This document shows positions 55,656 to 64,000 of a stretch of 64,000 bases of DNA, one piece after another. Every line of letters begins with the position of its first letter. Positions within the stretch are counted from its first letter, which is position 1. The DNA is from an uncultured Dehalococcoidia bacterium. GTDB taxonomy: Bacteria > Chloroflexota > Dehalococcoidia > Lucifugimonadales > JAAXIE01. The position numbers and the translations under genes were made by a program. The DNA is taken from NCBI GenBank assembly GCA_951813255.1, contig OX638353.1:3020782-3084781 (forward strand), given 5' to 3'. Under the pieces are notes generated by a model. It had not been told where the DNA came from. It did not search any database and saw only the letters and a list, made by a program, of their open reading frames with translations.

Positions 55656-56979
55656 CGCCAATGGTTTGGTCATAGACGACGCCGAAAATGGCGTATTTCG
55701 CTACCACCGCACCACCTTGACCTCTCAGGAGGTCTTGGAAGCCGAGCGCGATCGCATCTTCGAGAAATGCTGGCTTTACCTAGGCCATGAGTCTGAGGTT
55801 GAGAAGCAGGGCGACTACGTTCGACGCGACGTAGGCGGTCGCCCCATCTTCTTTGCCCGGGGCAGCGACAACCAAATCCGGGCCTTCTACAACACCTGCA
55901 CCCACCGCGGTGCCCTCATCTGCCGTATGGATAAGGGCCATGGCGATGTGTTCCAGTGCTTCTACCATGCTTGGACTTTCAACAACCGCGGCGAGCTCAT
56001 CGGCAGGCCCGACGAGGCAGGTTACAGCGAGGGGTTCGACAAGGCGGACATGGCCCTCAGGTCCCCTCGCATGGAGTCCTACCGCGGCTTCCTATTCGTC
56101 ACCTTCAACCCCCACGCCGAGGACCTCTCCACCTACTTGGCGGGTGCCAAGGAATACATGGACCTCATGATTGACCAAGCCGACACCGATATGCGCGTCG
56201 TCGCCGGTTCCAACAAGTACGTCATGAAGTGCAACTGGAAGCTGCTCGTCGAGAACAGCATCGACGGCTACCACCTCATCCCCACCCACAACACCTACTT
56301 GGAATACATGGCTGGCTTGGGTACCAAGTACGGCCCCAACGTCCGCCGCTGGTCCAGGACACTGGCCCTCGGCAACGGCCACTCCGTCCTTTCCTCCGAG
56401 GCCATCAACGGCAAGCCGGTGGCCGCTTGGTCGCCCCTCTATGGCGAGGACACCAAGGAGGAGTTCGCGCAGAAGCGCCAGAGATTGGTCGACAGGTTCG
56501 GCGAGGACAAGGCTTGGCTCATCGCCAACGCTACGCGCAACCTGCACATCTACCCCAACCTGATTATCAACGATGTAGCGGGCACCACCGTCCGTTCCTT
56601 CTGGCCCACGGCCCCCGGCCATCTCGAAGTCTCCGCGTGGGAGGTTGTGCCTGGAGAGGAAGAGGGCAGGGCCCTCTCTCGCCGCCTCGACAGCTTCCTC
56701 ACCTTCCTTGGCCCAGGCGGCTTCGCCACTCCTGACGACTGCGAGGCCTTGGAGTCCTGCCAGGAGGGGTTCCTCTGCGACGAGGTCCAGTGGTCCGACA
56801 TATCCCGTGGCATGCACGAGCAGAACCCCAAGGGCACCCACGAACTCCAGATGCGCAGCTTCTGGCGCCGCTGGTACGCCGACATGACCGGCAAACCCCG
56901 GTTCGACACCGGCGACAGCATCCCCGTCCGCGAAGACCGCACCCGTGAGGAACCGGTCCTCGCCTCCGATGACGACTAA
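55648..56979 (+). CDS. Rieske non-heme iron oxygenase, alpha subunit (first)
   Basis: Ring-hydroxylating-type oxygenase, 443 residues. The Rieske 2Fe-2S site is C84-x-H86 ... C104-x-x-H107 (CTHRG, CFYHAW). The mononuclear iron site is DGYHLIPTH (H209, H214). Both sites are intact, so it should hydroxylate an aromatic or related substrate using electrons from a reductase. ATG 55648 is preceded by AGGGGGG. It is followed 53 bp later by a second alpha-type gene. Confidence 0.94.
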   Translation: MVDANGLVIDDAENGVFRYHRTTLTSQEVLEAERDRIFEKCWLYLGHESEVEKQGDYVRRDVGGRPIFFARGSDNQIRAFYNTCTHRGALICRMDKGHGDVFQCFYHAWTFNNRGELIGRPDEAGYSEGFDKADMALRSPRMESYRGFLFVTFNPHAEDLSTYLAGAKEYMDLMIDQADTDMRVVAGSNKYVMKCNWKLLVENSIDGYHLIPTHNTYLEYMAGLGTKYGPNVRRWSRTLALGNGHSVLSSEAINGKPVAAWSPLYGEDTKEEFAQKRQRLVDRFGEDKAWLIANATRNLHIYPNLIINDVAGTTVRSFWPTAPGHLEVSAWEVVPGEEEGRALSRRLDSFLTFLGPGGFATPDDCEALESCQEGFLCDEVQWSDISRGMHEQNPKGTHELQMRSFWRRWYADMTGKPRFDTGDSIPVREDRTREEPVLASDDD

Positions 56980-57032
56980 CCCAACCCAAACGGCGTCCGC
57001 AGCATCGACAGGCACGAGAGAGAGGTAGCGCA

Positions 57033-58340
57033 ATGGCCACACTGAGCGACACGGTCATCAACTACAGCGATCTGGTGGAGGAAACCGGCAATGGCCTACG
57101 GGTCAGCGGTCGTGTGTACCAGGACCCCCAGATTTTCGAAGAAGAACTGGACAGAATCTTCCATCGCGGCTGGGTGTTCGTGGGCCACGAGAGCGAGGTC
57201 GCAGAGCCGGGCGAGTTCATCACCCGCGCCATCGGTAACCAGCCAGTGATCATGTCCCGCGATAGCGACGGCCAAGTGCACGTACTGCTCAACCGATGCC
57301 GTCACCGCTCCGCCACTGTGTGCCAGCAGGACCGGGGCAGCGCTTTCACGTTCATGTGCGCCTACCACGGCTGGACATACGGGAACGACGGGCACCTCAT
57401 TGGCACCCCCTTCAATGGAGGGCGTGGTGGCTACGACGAGTGTTTTAAGCGCGAGGACTACGGGTTGGTGCGCGTCCCTCGCGTCGCCTCCCATCGTGGC
57501 TTCGTGTTCGGCAGCCTCAGTCCCGTGGGCCAGAGCTTCGACGACTACTTGGGGCAGGCCAAGGCCTACCTCGACCGTTTCTGCGACATGGCCCCCGAAG
57601 GCGAGGTACTGGCCCGGGCCGGCCGCCAGAAGACACGGGTTGAGGGCAACTGGAAGTTGCAGGTGGAGAACCTGACCGACCAGTACCATGTGTCCTTCAC
57701 CCACCAGACTGCCCTTCGCCGCCCCGGCCGTGATGCCACTGCCATCACCATGGACGATCCCTATCAGGTGCAGCGGGACTTGGGAGGCGGGCATACCGTC
57801 ATTGACCGCTTCCAAGCCAACCGCAACACAGGCGAGAATCTGAATGAGCGGGTCACCGGCGCCACCGGCACCCTCGACCCAGAGGTAGTAAGTCGCGTTG
57901 CCGAGCGCATGGGCGAAGAGGCAGCCGAGTACGTCTCCACCGGCGGGCCTCCCCACATCATGATTTTCCCCAACCTGATGGTGCTATGGAATGCCTTCCG
58001 CGTATTGCAGCCCGTGCGCCCAAACCTGAGCTACATCTATTACCACCCCACGTTCCTCAAAGGGGCCAGTGACGAGGTCAACACGCGGCGTCTCCGTGCC
58101 CACGAGAACGGCTTCGGCCCAGCCGGATTCATCAACCCCGACGACGCCGATATGTTCGCCCGCATCCAGACCGGCACCAAGGCCAGCGTAGACGACTGGT
58201 CGTTGCTGACCCGCGGAACTGCGGGCGAGGCCACGGAGCCTGACGACTTTGGCCAGCCCTCCCTCACCACCCAGGTGCTTGGCGAGACTGCCCAGCGTGG
58301 CATCTGGCGCCACTACCGGGATGTGATGAACGAGGGGTAA
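57033..58340 (+). CDS. Rieske non-heme iron oxygenase, alpha subunit (second)
   Basis: A 435-residue paralogue. Rieske site C89-x-H91 ... C109-x-x-H112 (CRHRS, CAYHGW); iron site DQYHVSFTH (H219, H224). The substrate pocket half differs from the first, suggesting a different substrate or a paired role. GAGAGAG lies before the ATG. A beta-subunit gene follows 51 bp later, so this one is the more likely alpha-beta partner. Confidence 0.94.
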   Translation: MATLSDTVINYSDLVEETGNGLRVSGRVYQDPQIFEEELDRIFHRGWVFVGHESEVAEPGEFITRAIGNQPVIMSRDSDGQVHVLLNRCRHRSATVCQQDRGSAFTFMCAYHGWTYGNDGHLIGTPFNGGRGGYDECFKREDYGLVRVPRVASHRGFVFGSLSPVGQSFDDYLGQAKAYLDRFCDMAPEGEVLARAGRQKTRVEGNWKLQVENLTDQYHVSFTHQTALRRPGRDATAITMDDPYQVQRDLGGGHTVIDRFQANRNTGENLNERVTGATGTLDPEVVSRVAERMGEEAAEYVSTGGPPHIMIFPNLMVLWNAFRVLQPVRPNLSYIYYHPTFLKGASDEVNTRRLRAHENGFGPAGFINPDDADMFARIQTGTKASVDDWSLLTRGTAGEATEPDDFGQPSLTTQVLGETAQRGIWRHYRDVMNEG

Positions 58341-58391
58341 GAAGAAGCCGGACTGCCCTCCCAGACAACCCATGTAAGGATTCGACTCTAT

Positions 58392-58877
58392 ATGGCCCTA
58401 GACCGTAACGAGATTGAGAACTTCCTATACCGCGAGGCCCGTCTCATGGACGAGCACCAGTACGATGAATGGGAAGCTCTCTGGACCGATGACGCCATCT
58501 ACTGGGTACCCTGTGGTGGCGAGAATACCGATCCCACCAAGGACGTCTCCATCATCTATGACGACCGCGCCCGCATCGCTGGGCGTCTGGTGCGCCTGAA
58601 GAGCGGTGGTGCTTGGGCCCAAGACCCTCAGTCCCGCCTCCGCCGGGTCGTCTCCAACATCGAGGCCTATGAGGAGGACGACGGCAGCATAACCGTCTAC
58701 TCCAACTTCGCGCTGGCTGAGGTGCGCCGTCGTAGCGTCGATACTTGGCAGGAAATGTGGGTGGGACGTACCACCCACAAACTCCGCCGCGAGGACGGAT
58801 CCCTCAAGATGTCCTACAAGAAAGTCGCCCTGGTCAACAACGACACCGAAATACCCAGCCTGTGGATACTGGTGTAG
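58392..58877 (+). CDS. Ring-hydroxylating dioxygenase beta subunit
   Basis: A 161-residue NTF2-fold protein with IENFLYREARLMDEHQYDEW, WTDDAIYWVP, DDRARIAGRLVRL and a C-terminal YKKVALVNNDTE, the beta-subunit pattern. It is structural in alpha3-beta3 oxygenases. No ferredoxin or dedicated reductase gene is adjacent; electron supply must come from elsewhere. Confidence 0.93.
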   Translation: MALDRNEIENFLYREARLMDEHQYDEWEALWTDDAIYWVPCGGENTDPTKDVSIIYDDRARIAGRLVRLKSGGAWAQDPQSRLRRVVSNIEAYEEDDGSITVYSNFALAEVRRRSVDTWQEMWVGRTTHKLRREDGSLKMSYKKVALVNNDTEIPSLWILV

Positions 58878-58949
58878 CCTGGGCACTTCCCGCGTCCAAT
58901 CCCCGCATCAGCCGGATACCCTCACTCAATCCTCAGTAGTGGTGTGTCT

Positions 58950-60344
58950 ATGGAATCTGTTTATGACCTCCTAGTAGTCGGCGCCGGTCCCGGTGGGTAT
59001 GTATGCGCCATCCGGGCAGCCCAGTTGGGCATGAAAGTAGCCGTGGTGGAGCGTGAAGAGCTGGGAGGCGTCTGCCTCAACTGGGGCTGCATCCCCAGCA
59101 AATCCCTCCTCAAGAATGCTGAATACATCTCCATCCTGAAAAAGGGTGAGGAACTGGGCTTCTCATTCGACAACCTCCGCGTCGATTACTCCAAAGCCTA
59201 TGAGCGCAGCCGTAGCGTGGTGCAACGCCAGATTCGTGGCGTGGCCTACCTGCTGCGGAAGAACAACATCGAGCACGTTCAGGGTGAAGCGGTCCTAAGG
59301 GACGCCCACACCATCGAGGTCGCGCCCCAAGGCCAAGTCATGCGGGGGCGCAACATAGTGCTCGCCACCGGAGCCAGGCCGCGCTCCATACCATCGCTGC
59401 CCATCGATGGTGAGACCGTAATCACCAGCCGCCACGCCTTGGCCCTGCAATCCCTCCCTACTTCCGCAGTAATCGTGGGTGCCGGCCCCGTCGGCGTGGA
59501 GTTCGCCTACTTGTGGCATTCGTATGGTGTAGACGTCACGGTAGTGGAACTCCTGCCACGGGCGGTACCCAATGAGGATGAGGAAATCAGCCAGCAACTG
59601 GAGCGCGCCTTCTCACGAGAAGGCATAAACGTGATGACCGGCTCCAGCCTTACCCCTCTGAATACTGGCCCCGACGGCCTCGCTCACTTCAAGATCCGCT
59701 ATAACGAAGGTGCCGAGGAGCAGGACATGGCCTGCGATGTTGTGCTTGTGGCTATCGGTGTCACGCCCAATTCCGACGGCCTCGGTTTAGAGCAAATTGG
59801 CGTCGCCACCAACCAAGGCAACATCACGGTGGATGAACACATGGCCACCAACGTGCCTGGTATCTACGCCATAGGCGATGTCACCGGTAAGCTCCCCCTA
59901 GCTCATGTGGCTTCCGCACAAGCTGTGCACGTTGCTGAACACATGGCGGGGGAGGAGACCCAACCACTGGACTACGAGATGATGCCCCGGGCCACGTACT
60001 GCATGCCCCAAGTTGCCAGCTTTGGTCTCACCGAGGCCCAAGCCGTGGAGCGGGGCCACAGGGTGCGGGTAGGCAAGTACCCCTTCCTCGCCAATGGCAA
60101 GGCTCAAGCCATCGGTGAAACGGCGGGCATGGCAAAGCTGGTAGTGGACGACGCGCATGGCGACCTTCTTGGTGCCCATCTCGTTGGGCCGGAGGTCACC
60201 GAACTGCTGGCCGAACTCTCAATCACTCGGCTGTTGGAAGGGACTACACTGGAATTGGGGTGGATGGTACACTCGCATCCAACCCTGTCAGAGGTGGTGA
60301 AAGAGGCTGCGCTGGCAGCCGAGGGCCGCGCCGTTCACGCCTGA
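58950..60344 (+). CDS. lpdA: Dihydrolipoamide dehydrogenase (E3)
   Basis: FAD enzyme that reoxidises lipoamide with NAD. VVGAGPGGYVCAIRAAQLG binds FAD; GGVCLNWGCIPSK holds the redox disulphide (C42, C47). A second Rossmann motif (IVGAGPVGVEFAYLW) and the C-terminal HSHPTLSEV (catalytic His and Glu region) complete it. At 464 residues it is a normal length. ATG 58950 is preferred to GTG 58944. E2 follows 33 bp later. Confidence 0.96.
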   Translation: MESVYDLLVVGAGPGGYVCAIRAAQLGMKVAVVEREELGGVCLNWGCIPSKSLLKNAEYISILKKGEELGFSFDNLRVDYSKAYERSRSVVQRQIRGVAYLLRKNNIEHVQGEAVLRDAHTIEVAPQGQVMRGRNIVLATGARPRSIPSLPIDGETVITSRHALALQSLPTSAVIVGAGPVGVEFAYLWHSYGVDVTVVELLPRAVPNEDEEISQQLERAFSREGINVMTGSSLTPLNTGPDGLAHFKIRYNEGAEEQDMACDVVLVAIGVTPNSDGLGLEQIGVATNQGNITVDEHMATNVPGIYAIGDVTGKLPLAHVASAQAVHVAEHMAGEETQPLDYEMMPRATYCMPQVASFGLTEAQAVERGHRVRVGKYPFLANGKAQAIGETAGMAKLVVDDAHGDLLGAHLVGPEVTELLAELSITRLLEGTTLELGWMVHSHPTLSEVVKEAALAAEGRAVHA

Positions 60345-60377
60345 GACAGCACTACAACCAGCACAATGGGAGGAGCC

Positions 60378-61781
60378 TTGGCTACATCCATCGTGATGCC
60401 CAAAATGAGCTACGACATGCAGCAGGGCACCGTGGTGCGCTGGCTCAAGGATGAAGGTGACCAGATCGTTTCCGGCGAGGTGATCGCCGAAATCGAGACC
60501 GACAAGGCCACCGTGGAGATGCCCGCCTATGTGAACGGTGTAATGGGCCGGATCGTGGTGGGGACGGGCACATCAGTTCCCGTAGGCGAGCTCATTGCCA
60601 TCATCACACAACAAGGAGAGAGCCTGCCACCCGTGGACATTGCACACACCCAGGAACCTTCTCCCAGCCACGAATCGTCAGAATCCAGTGGTGCCGTCCC
60701 ACTGCCTGCCTCGTCTCCCTCTTCAGCCGACAACACCCCCGCAGGCTCTGGGGAGGTGCGCGCCTCTCCCATTGCCCGGAGGCTGGCCCGGGAACGCGGC
60801 ATCGATCTGGCCCGTGTGCCTGGCTCCGGCCCCAGTGGCCGCATCGTGGAGGCCGACATACTGGCTTGGGAAGATGGCGCTCCGCCCGACGCAGCGCCTG
60901 TGGTCCCGGCGGAAGCGCATGTCGCTGCCGATACAACCCCGGTTGAGGCTGCGCGACCCCCAGATGTGGAGCAGCCACCGTCTCCGCCAGCCGATGTGCT
61001 ACCTCAGCCTCCTGCCCAAGGAGCGCCGCCGGCTGCTCCTGAACCCCAGCCAGTGCCTGTGGCGGAGTTCCCAGCCGCCTCCACTTCTGTCGCTTCCGCT
61101 GGCGGCAACTCCGAGCCCCTCAGTCGCATGAGGCAGGCTATCGCCCGGGTGACAACCCAGAGTAAGCAGGAGGCCCCCCACTTCTACGTCACATCCGACA
61201 TTGATATGACCCAGGCTATGGCCCTGCGACGCCAGATCAACGAGAGCCTGGAAGAGGGCAAACGCGTCACGGTCAACGATTTAGTCGTGAAGGCCGTGGC
61301 CATGACCTTGCAGTCCCACCGGCGCTTCAACGCCTCCTTCAGGGGCGACCATTTGGAGGTGCATTCGGCAGCCAACATCGGCATAGCCATAGCCTTGGAG
61401 CAGGGGCTAATTGTCGCTGCCGTTCCCGGCTGCCAGGACCGTTCCCTGCTGCAGATCGCCGAGGCCAGCCGTGATCTAGTGCAACGTGCCGAGGGAGGAA
61501 CCCTGCGAGCTGAGGAGTACGAGAGCACCTTCAGTATCAGCAATATGGGCATGTATGACGTCGACAGCTTCTCGGCCATCATCTATCCGCCCAACGCTGC
61601 TGTCCTAGCTATCGCCAGCGTCAAAGAGCGTCCCGTAGTCCGTGACGGCCAACTGGCAGTAGCCCAAATGATGAGCGCCACCTTGTCAGTGGACCACCGC
61701 GTGGCCGACGGCGCTGAGGCAGCCCGCTTCCTCGTAGACGTCAAGGCCCTGCTGGAACAGCCAGTCAAGCTTCTGTTTTAG
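60378..61781 (+). CDS. Dihydrolipoamide acyltransferase (E2) of a 2-oxoacid dehydrogenase complex
   Basis: An N-terminal lipoyl domain (IETDKATVEM, lipoylated Lys about 43), an Ala/Pro-rich linker, a peripheral subunit-binding domain (ASPIARRLARERGIDL ... GPSGRIVEADI), a second Pro-rich linker and the catalytic domain with DHRVADG. The TTG start at 60378 gives MATSIVMPKM, the usual E2 opening, with GGGAGG upstream; ATG 60366 also opens the frame. It makes a complex with E3 above. The E1 genes are absent from the window. Confidence 0.94.
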   Translation: MATSIVMPKMSYDMQQGTVVRWLKDEGDQIVSGEVIAEIETDKATVEMPAYVNGVMGRIVVGTGTSVPVGELIAIITQQGESLPPVDIAHTQEPSPSHESSESSGAVPLPASSPSSADNTPAGSGEVRASPIARRLARERGIDLARVPGSGPSGRIVEADILAWEDGAPPDAAPVVPAEAHVAADTTPVEAARPPDVEQPPSPPADVLPQPPAQGAPPAAPEPQPVPVAEFPAASTSVASAGGNSEPLSRMRQAIARVTTQSKQEAPHFYVTSDIDMTQAMALRRQINESLEEGKRVTVNDLVVKAVAMTLQSHRRFNASFRGDHLEVHSAANIGIAIALEQGLIVAAVPGCQDRSLLQIAEASRDLVQRAEGGTLRAEEYESTFSISNMGMYDVDSFSAIIYPPNAAVLAIASVKERPVVRDGQLAVAQMMSATLSVDHRVADGAEAARFLVDVKALLEQPVKLLF

Positions 61782-61852
61782 GGAAGTAGTTCTCTGCTTT
61801 GTCTTGGCTGTCCAACTATACTGGGCCAAATCCCGGTAGCCGAAGGGGCTGA

Positions 61853-63367
61853 ATGGCTGACCACGTGCCACAAGAGCCCTACAGGGGACTACCCAGCAGT
61901 GAAGGTTGGCAGTTGTCCTTTGGCGACCCCGATGTTGCGCCGCCACAGCCTCGCGTCTACCCGTTGACGGCCGGAGACACCAATTCCGGAGGCCTGACGG
62001 AAGAGGAACTGGCGGTGGTCTTCGCCATGACTTCCCGTCGCCCTGAACCCTTCGTCGAAATCGCCCAGCAGGTCAACACCCAAAAAGCCGCCGATTTCCA
62101 CGAACGATGGGTACTGGGCTATGGCCATGCCTCCGTGGCCGAGCACGCCGTGCTTCACATGGCTGTGGAGGATATCTCCCGCCTAGCCTGCGATACACTG
62201 GAGGACAACCGCCTCGCCTCCTACACCGAGAAAAGCAGCCGTTACCAAGTGCTGCCCCGCTACGCCTACCATGTACCCGATGAGCTGCCACTGCACTCGA
62301 AAGCTAGGCGCACCTATGTGGAGACCTGCGACCACCTGCTGCAGACCTATCATGATTTCATGACGCAGGCGAGTATCTACCTTCCGGAGGAGATGCCACG
62401 CCGGGAGACCGAGACTGAGGCCGGATACTCTCAGCGATTGAGGCGGGTGGTCACAGACAACTGTCGCTTCCTCCTGCCGGCGGCCACTCTAACCAACGTA
62501 GGTGTGACGGCTAACGCCCGTACGATTGAGCACCTCATCCAGAAGCTGATGTCTTCCGACCTGCTAGAGGAGAGGAGGCTAGGCACGGAGTTCCGTCACC
62601 GTTCGCGTCAGATTACTCCCACCTTGGTCAAATACGCCGACCGCAATCCGTATATGGAGCGTGTACGTGAGCGACAGCTTCATGCAGGGGTCCAACTGAA
62701 GGGAGAACCGGAGGACACCCCGGCAGAGGTTACGCTTGAACACCATGACCCGGATGGCGAGGCCAAGCTGGTGACCGCCCTGCTCTTTCGCTCGGCCCGC
62801 ATCCCATACCGGCAGGTTTGGGAGCGTGTGCAACAAATGCGTCCAGCGCGCCGGTTGGGGGTTGTTGCCGACACCCTGGCTCAAATGGGCCCTCACGATA
62901 CTCCGCCGAGGGAGTTCGAGGTAGTGGACTTCACATTCGGCCTGACCATGGATTATGGAGCCTACCGCGAGTTCAAGCGGCATCGCATGCAGACCTACAT
63001 TCCCCAACCACTGACGGTGGACAACGGGTACGTAGTCCCGCCACTCATCCAACGGGCGGGCTTGGAGGGGCAGTTCAAGGAAGCGATGGGAAGGGCAGGC
63101 GACGCGTTTCACGGGTTGGCCACGCGCCATCGTCCGGTAGCACAATACCTGGTTACTCACGCCCACAAGAGACGGGTGCTATCCAAGATGAACCTGCGCG
63201 AGTGCTACCACCTGTTCCAGTTGCGCACCCAAACCCAAGCCCACTTCTCCATCCGCGAGCCGATCGAACAGGCCATGCGCCTAGCCGTCGAGGCTCAGCC
63301 CGACCTCTTCCGCCACATGCACCTGCGTCACTACCCGGAGTGGTGGCCCTTCGACCAGCGAGAATGA
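61853..63367 (+). CDS. thyX: Fused tandem FAD-dependent thymidylate synthase (ThyX-like)
   Basis: ThyX makes dTMP from dUMP using FADH2 and methylene-THF. Usual ThyX has about 230 residues; this protein has 504 and two ThyX-like halves. The first has GYGHASVAEHA and DNRLASYTEKSSRY (Ser123, Arg130 kept, the leading R-H lost) and a NAR motif. The second has MDYGAYREFKRHRMQTY (RHR 376-378 kept, the Ser is Thr). The two half-motifs together make one RHRxxS-type site. Normally active as a homotetramer, so a fused pseudo-dimer is plausible. Confidence 0.9.
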   Translation: MADHVPQEPYRGLPSSEGWQLSFGDPDVAPPQPRVYPLTAGDTNSGGLTEEELAVVFAMTSRRPEPFVEIAQQVNTQKAADFHERWVLGYGHASVAEHAVLHMAVEDISRLACDTLEDNRLASYTEKSSRYQVLPRYAYHVPDELPLHSKARRTYVETCDHLLQTYHDFMTQASIYLPEEMPRRETETEAGYSQRLRRVVTDNCRFLLPAATLTNVGVTANARTIEHLIQKLMSSDLLEERRLGTEFRHRSRQITPTLVKYADRNPYMERVRERQLHAGVQLKGEPEDTPAEVTLEHHDPDGEAKLVTALLFRSARIPYRQVWERVQQMRPARRLGVVADTLAQMGPHDTPPREFEVVDFTFGLTMDYGAYREFKRHRMQTYIPQPLTVDNGYVVPPLIQRAGLEGQFKEAMGRAGDAFHGLATRHRPVAQYLVTHAHKRRVLSKMNLRECYHLFQLRTQTQAHFSIREPIEQAMRLAVEAQPDLFRHMHLRHYPEWWPFDQRE

Positions 63368-63392
63368 AACCTGTGGGGCACTAGGTAGCCCC

Positions 63393-63890
63393 TTACCCTA
63401 ACTTTAGCGCCGTCTCCGCCACACGCGTACCCAACCGTCTAGCCTGCGCCAAGTCTTCAGCCGTCACCTGCCCGGCAGCCGTTGCCCCGTAGTAGGCCCC
63501 CGACGTGCGCATCTCGTCGGTCCAAGGGAGGCCTACAATCACCATGCCACAAGCGAGCATCCAGTGAATCAGTGCTACCAGAGTGAACTCGATGCCAGTG
63601 TTGCGCCCACGGCCAGTGGTGAATGCGGCGCCTACTCTGCCTGCCAGCGCGCCCTCCTCCCACAGGTCCCCCTGCTCGTCGAGCCACACTTTCAGGTAGC
63701 CAGTGATCCCGCTCCAGTTGGGTGACCCCAGCACCAAGGCATCGGCGGAGAGCAGGTCATCGCGGGAGGCATCCTTAAAATGGCGCTGGAGGGGTTCGGC
63801 GCTGCCAACTGAGGCAATGCCCTCAGCAATGGCCGAGGCCAAGGACTCCATCTGAGGGCCGTGGCTGTCGTACAGGATGAGGACCTTCAT
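63393..63890 (-). CDS. Flavodoxin-like NAD(P)H-dependent FMN reductase family protein
   Basis: A 165-residue flavodoxin fold: MKVLILYDSHGPQMESLA (FMN phosphate loop), DALVLGSPNWSGITGYLK and AAFTTGRGRNTGIE. The pattern matches WrbA/flavodoxin-like proteins. It could supply electrons or reduced flavin. It ends convergent with thyX. A small zinc-ribbon gene lies just upstream on the same strand (19-bp gap). Confidence 0.9.
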   Translation of the reverse strand: MKVLILYDSHGPQMESLASAIAEGIASVGSAEPLQRHFKDASRDDLLSADALVLGSPNWSGITGYLKVWLDEQGDLWEEGALAGRVGAAFTTGRGRNTGIEFTLVALIHWMLACGMVIVGLPWTDEMRTSGAYYGATAAGQVTAEDLAQARRLGTRVAETALKLG

Positions 63891-63909
63891 AGCGGTGCGG
63901 AGGGCGACC

Positions 63910-64000
63910 CTAGGGGTCAGAGCAGTCGCGGGTGTAACCGCAGTTGGGGCAGCGGAGCTTACAGTGGGCCTCGAGCATGGTCGCTCCGCAGATGTCGCAC
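63910..64000 (-). CDS. Zinc-ribbon protein, C-terminal part (cut by window edge)
   Basis: The last 29 codons present read CDICGATMLEAHCKLRC then PNCGYTRDCSDP and stop at TAG. The CxxC pairs and the TRDCSDP ending are typical of small zinc-ribbon proteins of unknown function. The start lies outside the window. It precedes the flavodoxin-like gene by 19 bp, so they are probably co-transcribed. Confidence 0.7.
   Translation of the reverse strand, partial: CDICGATMLEAHCKLRCPNCGYTRDCSDP

Overview
The window reads as a chromosome segment of a GC-rich free-living bacterium, probably a member of the Chloroflexota (Dehalococcoidia or SAR202-like). This is an inference from gene content: two luciferase-like flavin monooxygenases, several SDR enzymes, two Rieske oxygenases, a fused double ThyX, LutABC-type lactate utilisation and many small enzyme families. 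No rRNA, tRNA, CRISPR array, phage or transposase gene was seen. Both ends cut a gene: secA on the left and a small zinc-ribbon gene on the right.

Layout. 1-12 kb is mostly minus-strand housekeeping: secA, prs, holB, lysA, a sugar-nucleotide epimerase homologue, htpX, a MoxR/ChlI-type ATPase and an EF-G paralogue, with an HNH protein and an OsmC-like gene on the plus strand. 12-22 kb is plus strand: a membrane-anchored HExxH protein, ybeY, then the overlapping dnaX-ybaB-higA-recR-recO-BCCP operon and uvrA. 22-31 kb holds a flavin monooxygenase, a thiolase-like/DUF35 pair, hydrolases, M16 and MBL proteins and glycerate kinase. 31-36.6 kb (minus) has a DUF192 lipoprotein, a HEPN/MNT pair, lutABC and an orphan HicB. 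36.6-42 kb has an SDR, SRPBCC, DUF167, MFS and a second flavin monooxygenase. 42-55 kb mixes kinase, GNAT, DUF255, aspS, AhpD-like, BNR, M20, SDR and nadA genes. 55-64 kb has two Rieske oxygenases with one beta subunit, E3 and E2 of a 2-oxoacid dehydrogenase, thyX and a flavodoxin-like gene.

Two results stand out. First, two genes from families known to include selenoproteins (OsmC-like at 6005-6526 and AhpD-like at 47478-48296) each carry an in-frame TGA exactly where the family has its redox cysteine. Each TGA is followed, with 20 nt between it and the loop, by a stem-loop with an early loop guanine, the form of a bacterial SECIS element. They are annotated as single selenocysteine-containing genes rather than as pairs of broken ORFs.

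Second, three unlinked gene-poor upstream regions (about 22.6-23.1, 37.0-37.2 and 55.3-55.6 kb), each in front of a catabolic oxidoreductase, share a short repeat of consensus CAG(A/C)TAC(A/G)A. Neighbouring copies often lie 20-24 or 33-35 nt apart and do not keep a reading frame. I do not recognise this element. It could be a multi-site operator or an RNA element shared by the three genes.

Other points: several promoters place the -10 box 6-8 nt before the start codon (leaderless transcripts). Three SDR-superfamily proteins have altered catalytic residues. The tandem ThyX has split its signature between its two halves. A compact promoter-terminator unit precedes the Rieske cluster.
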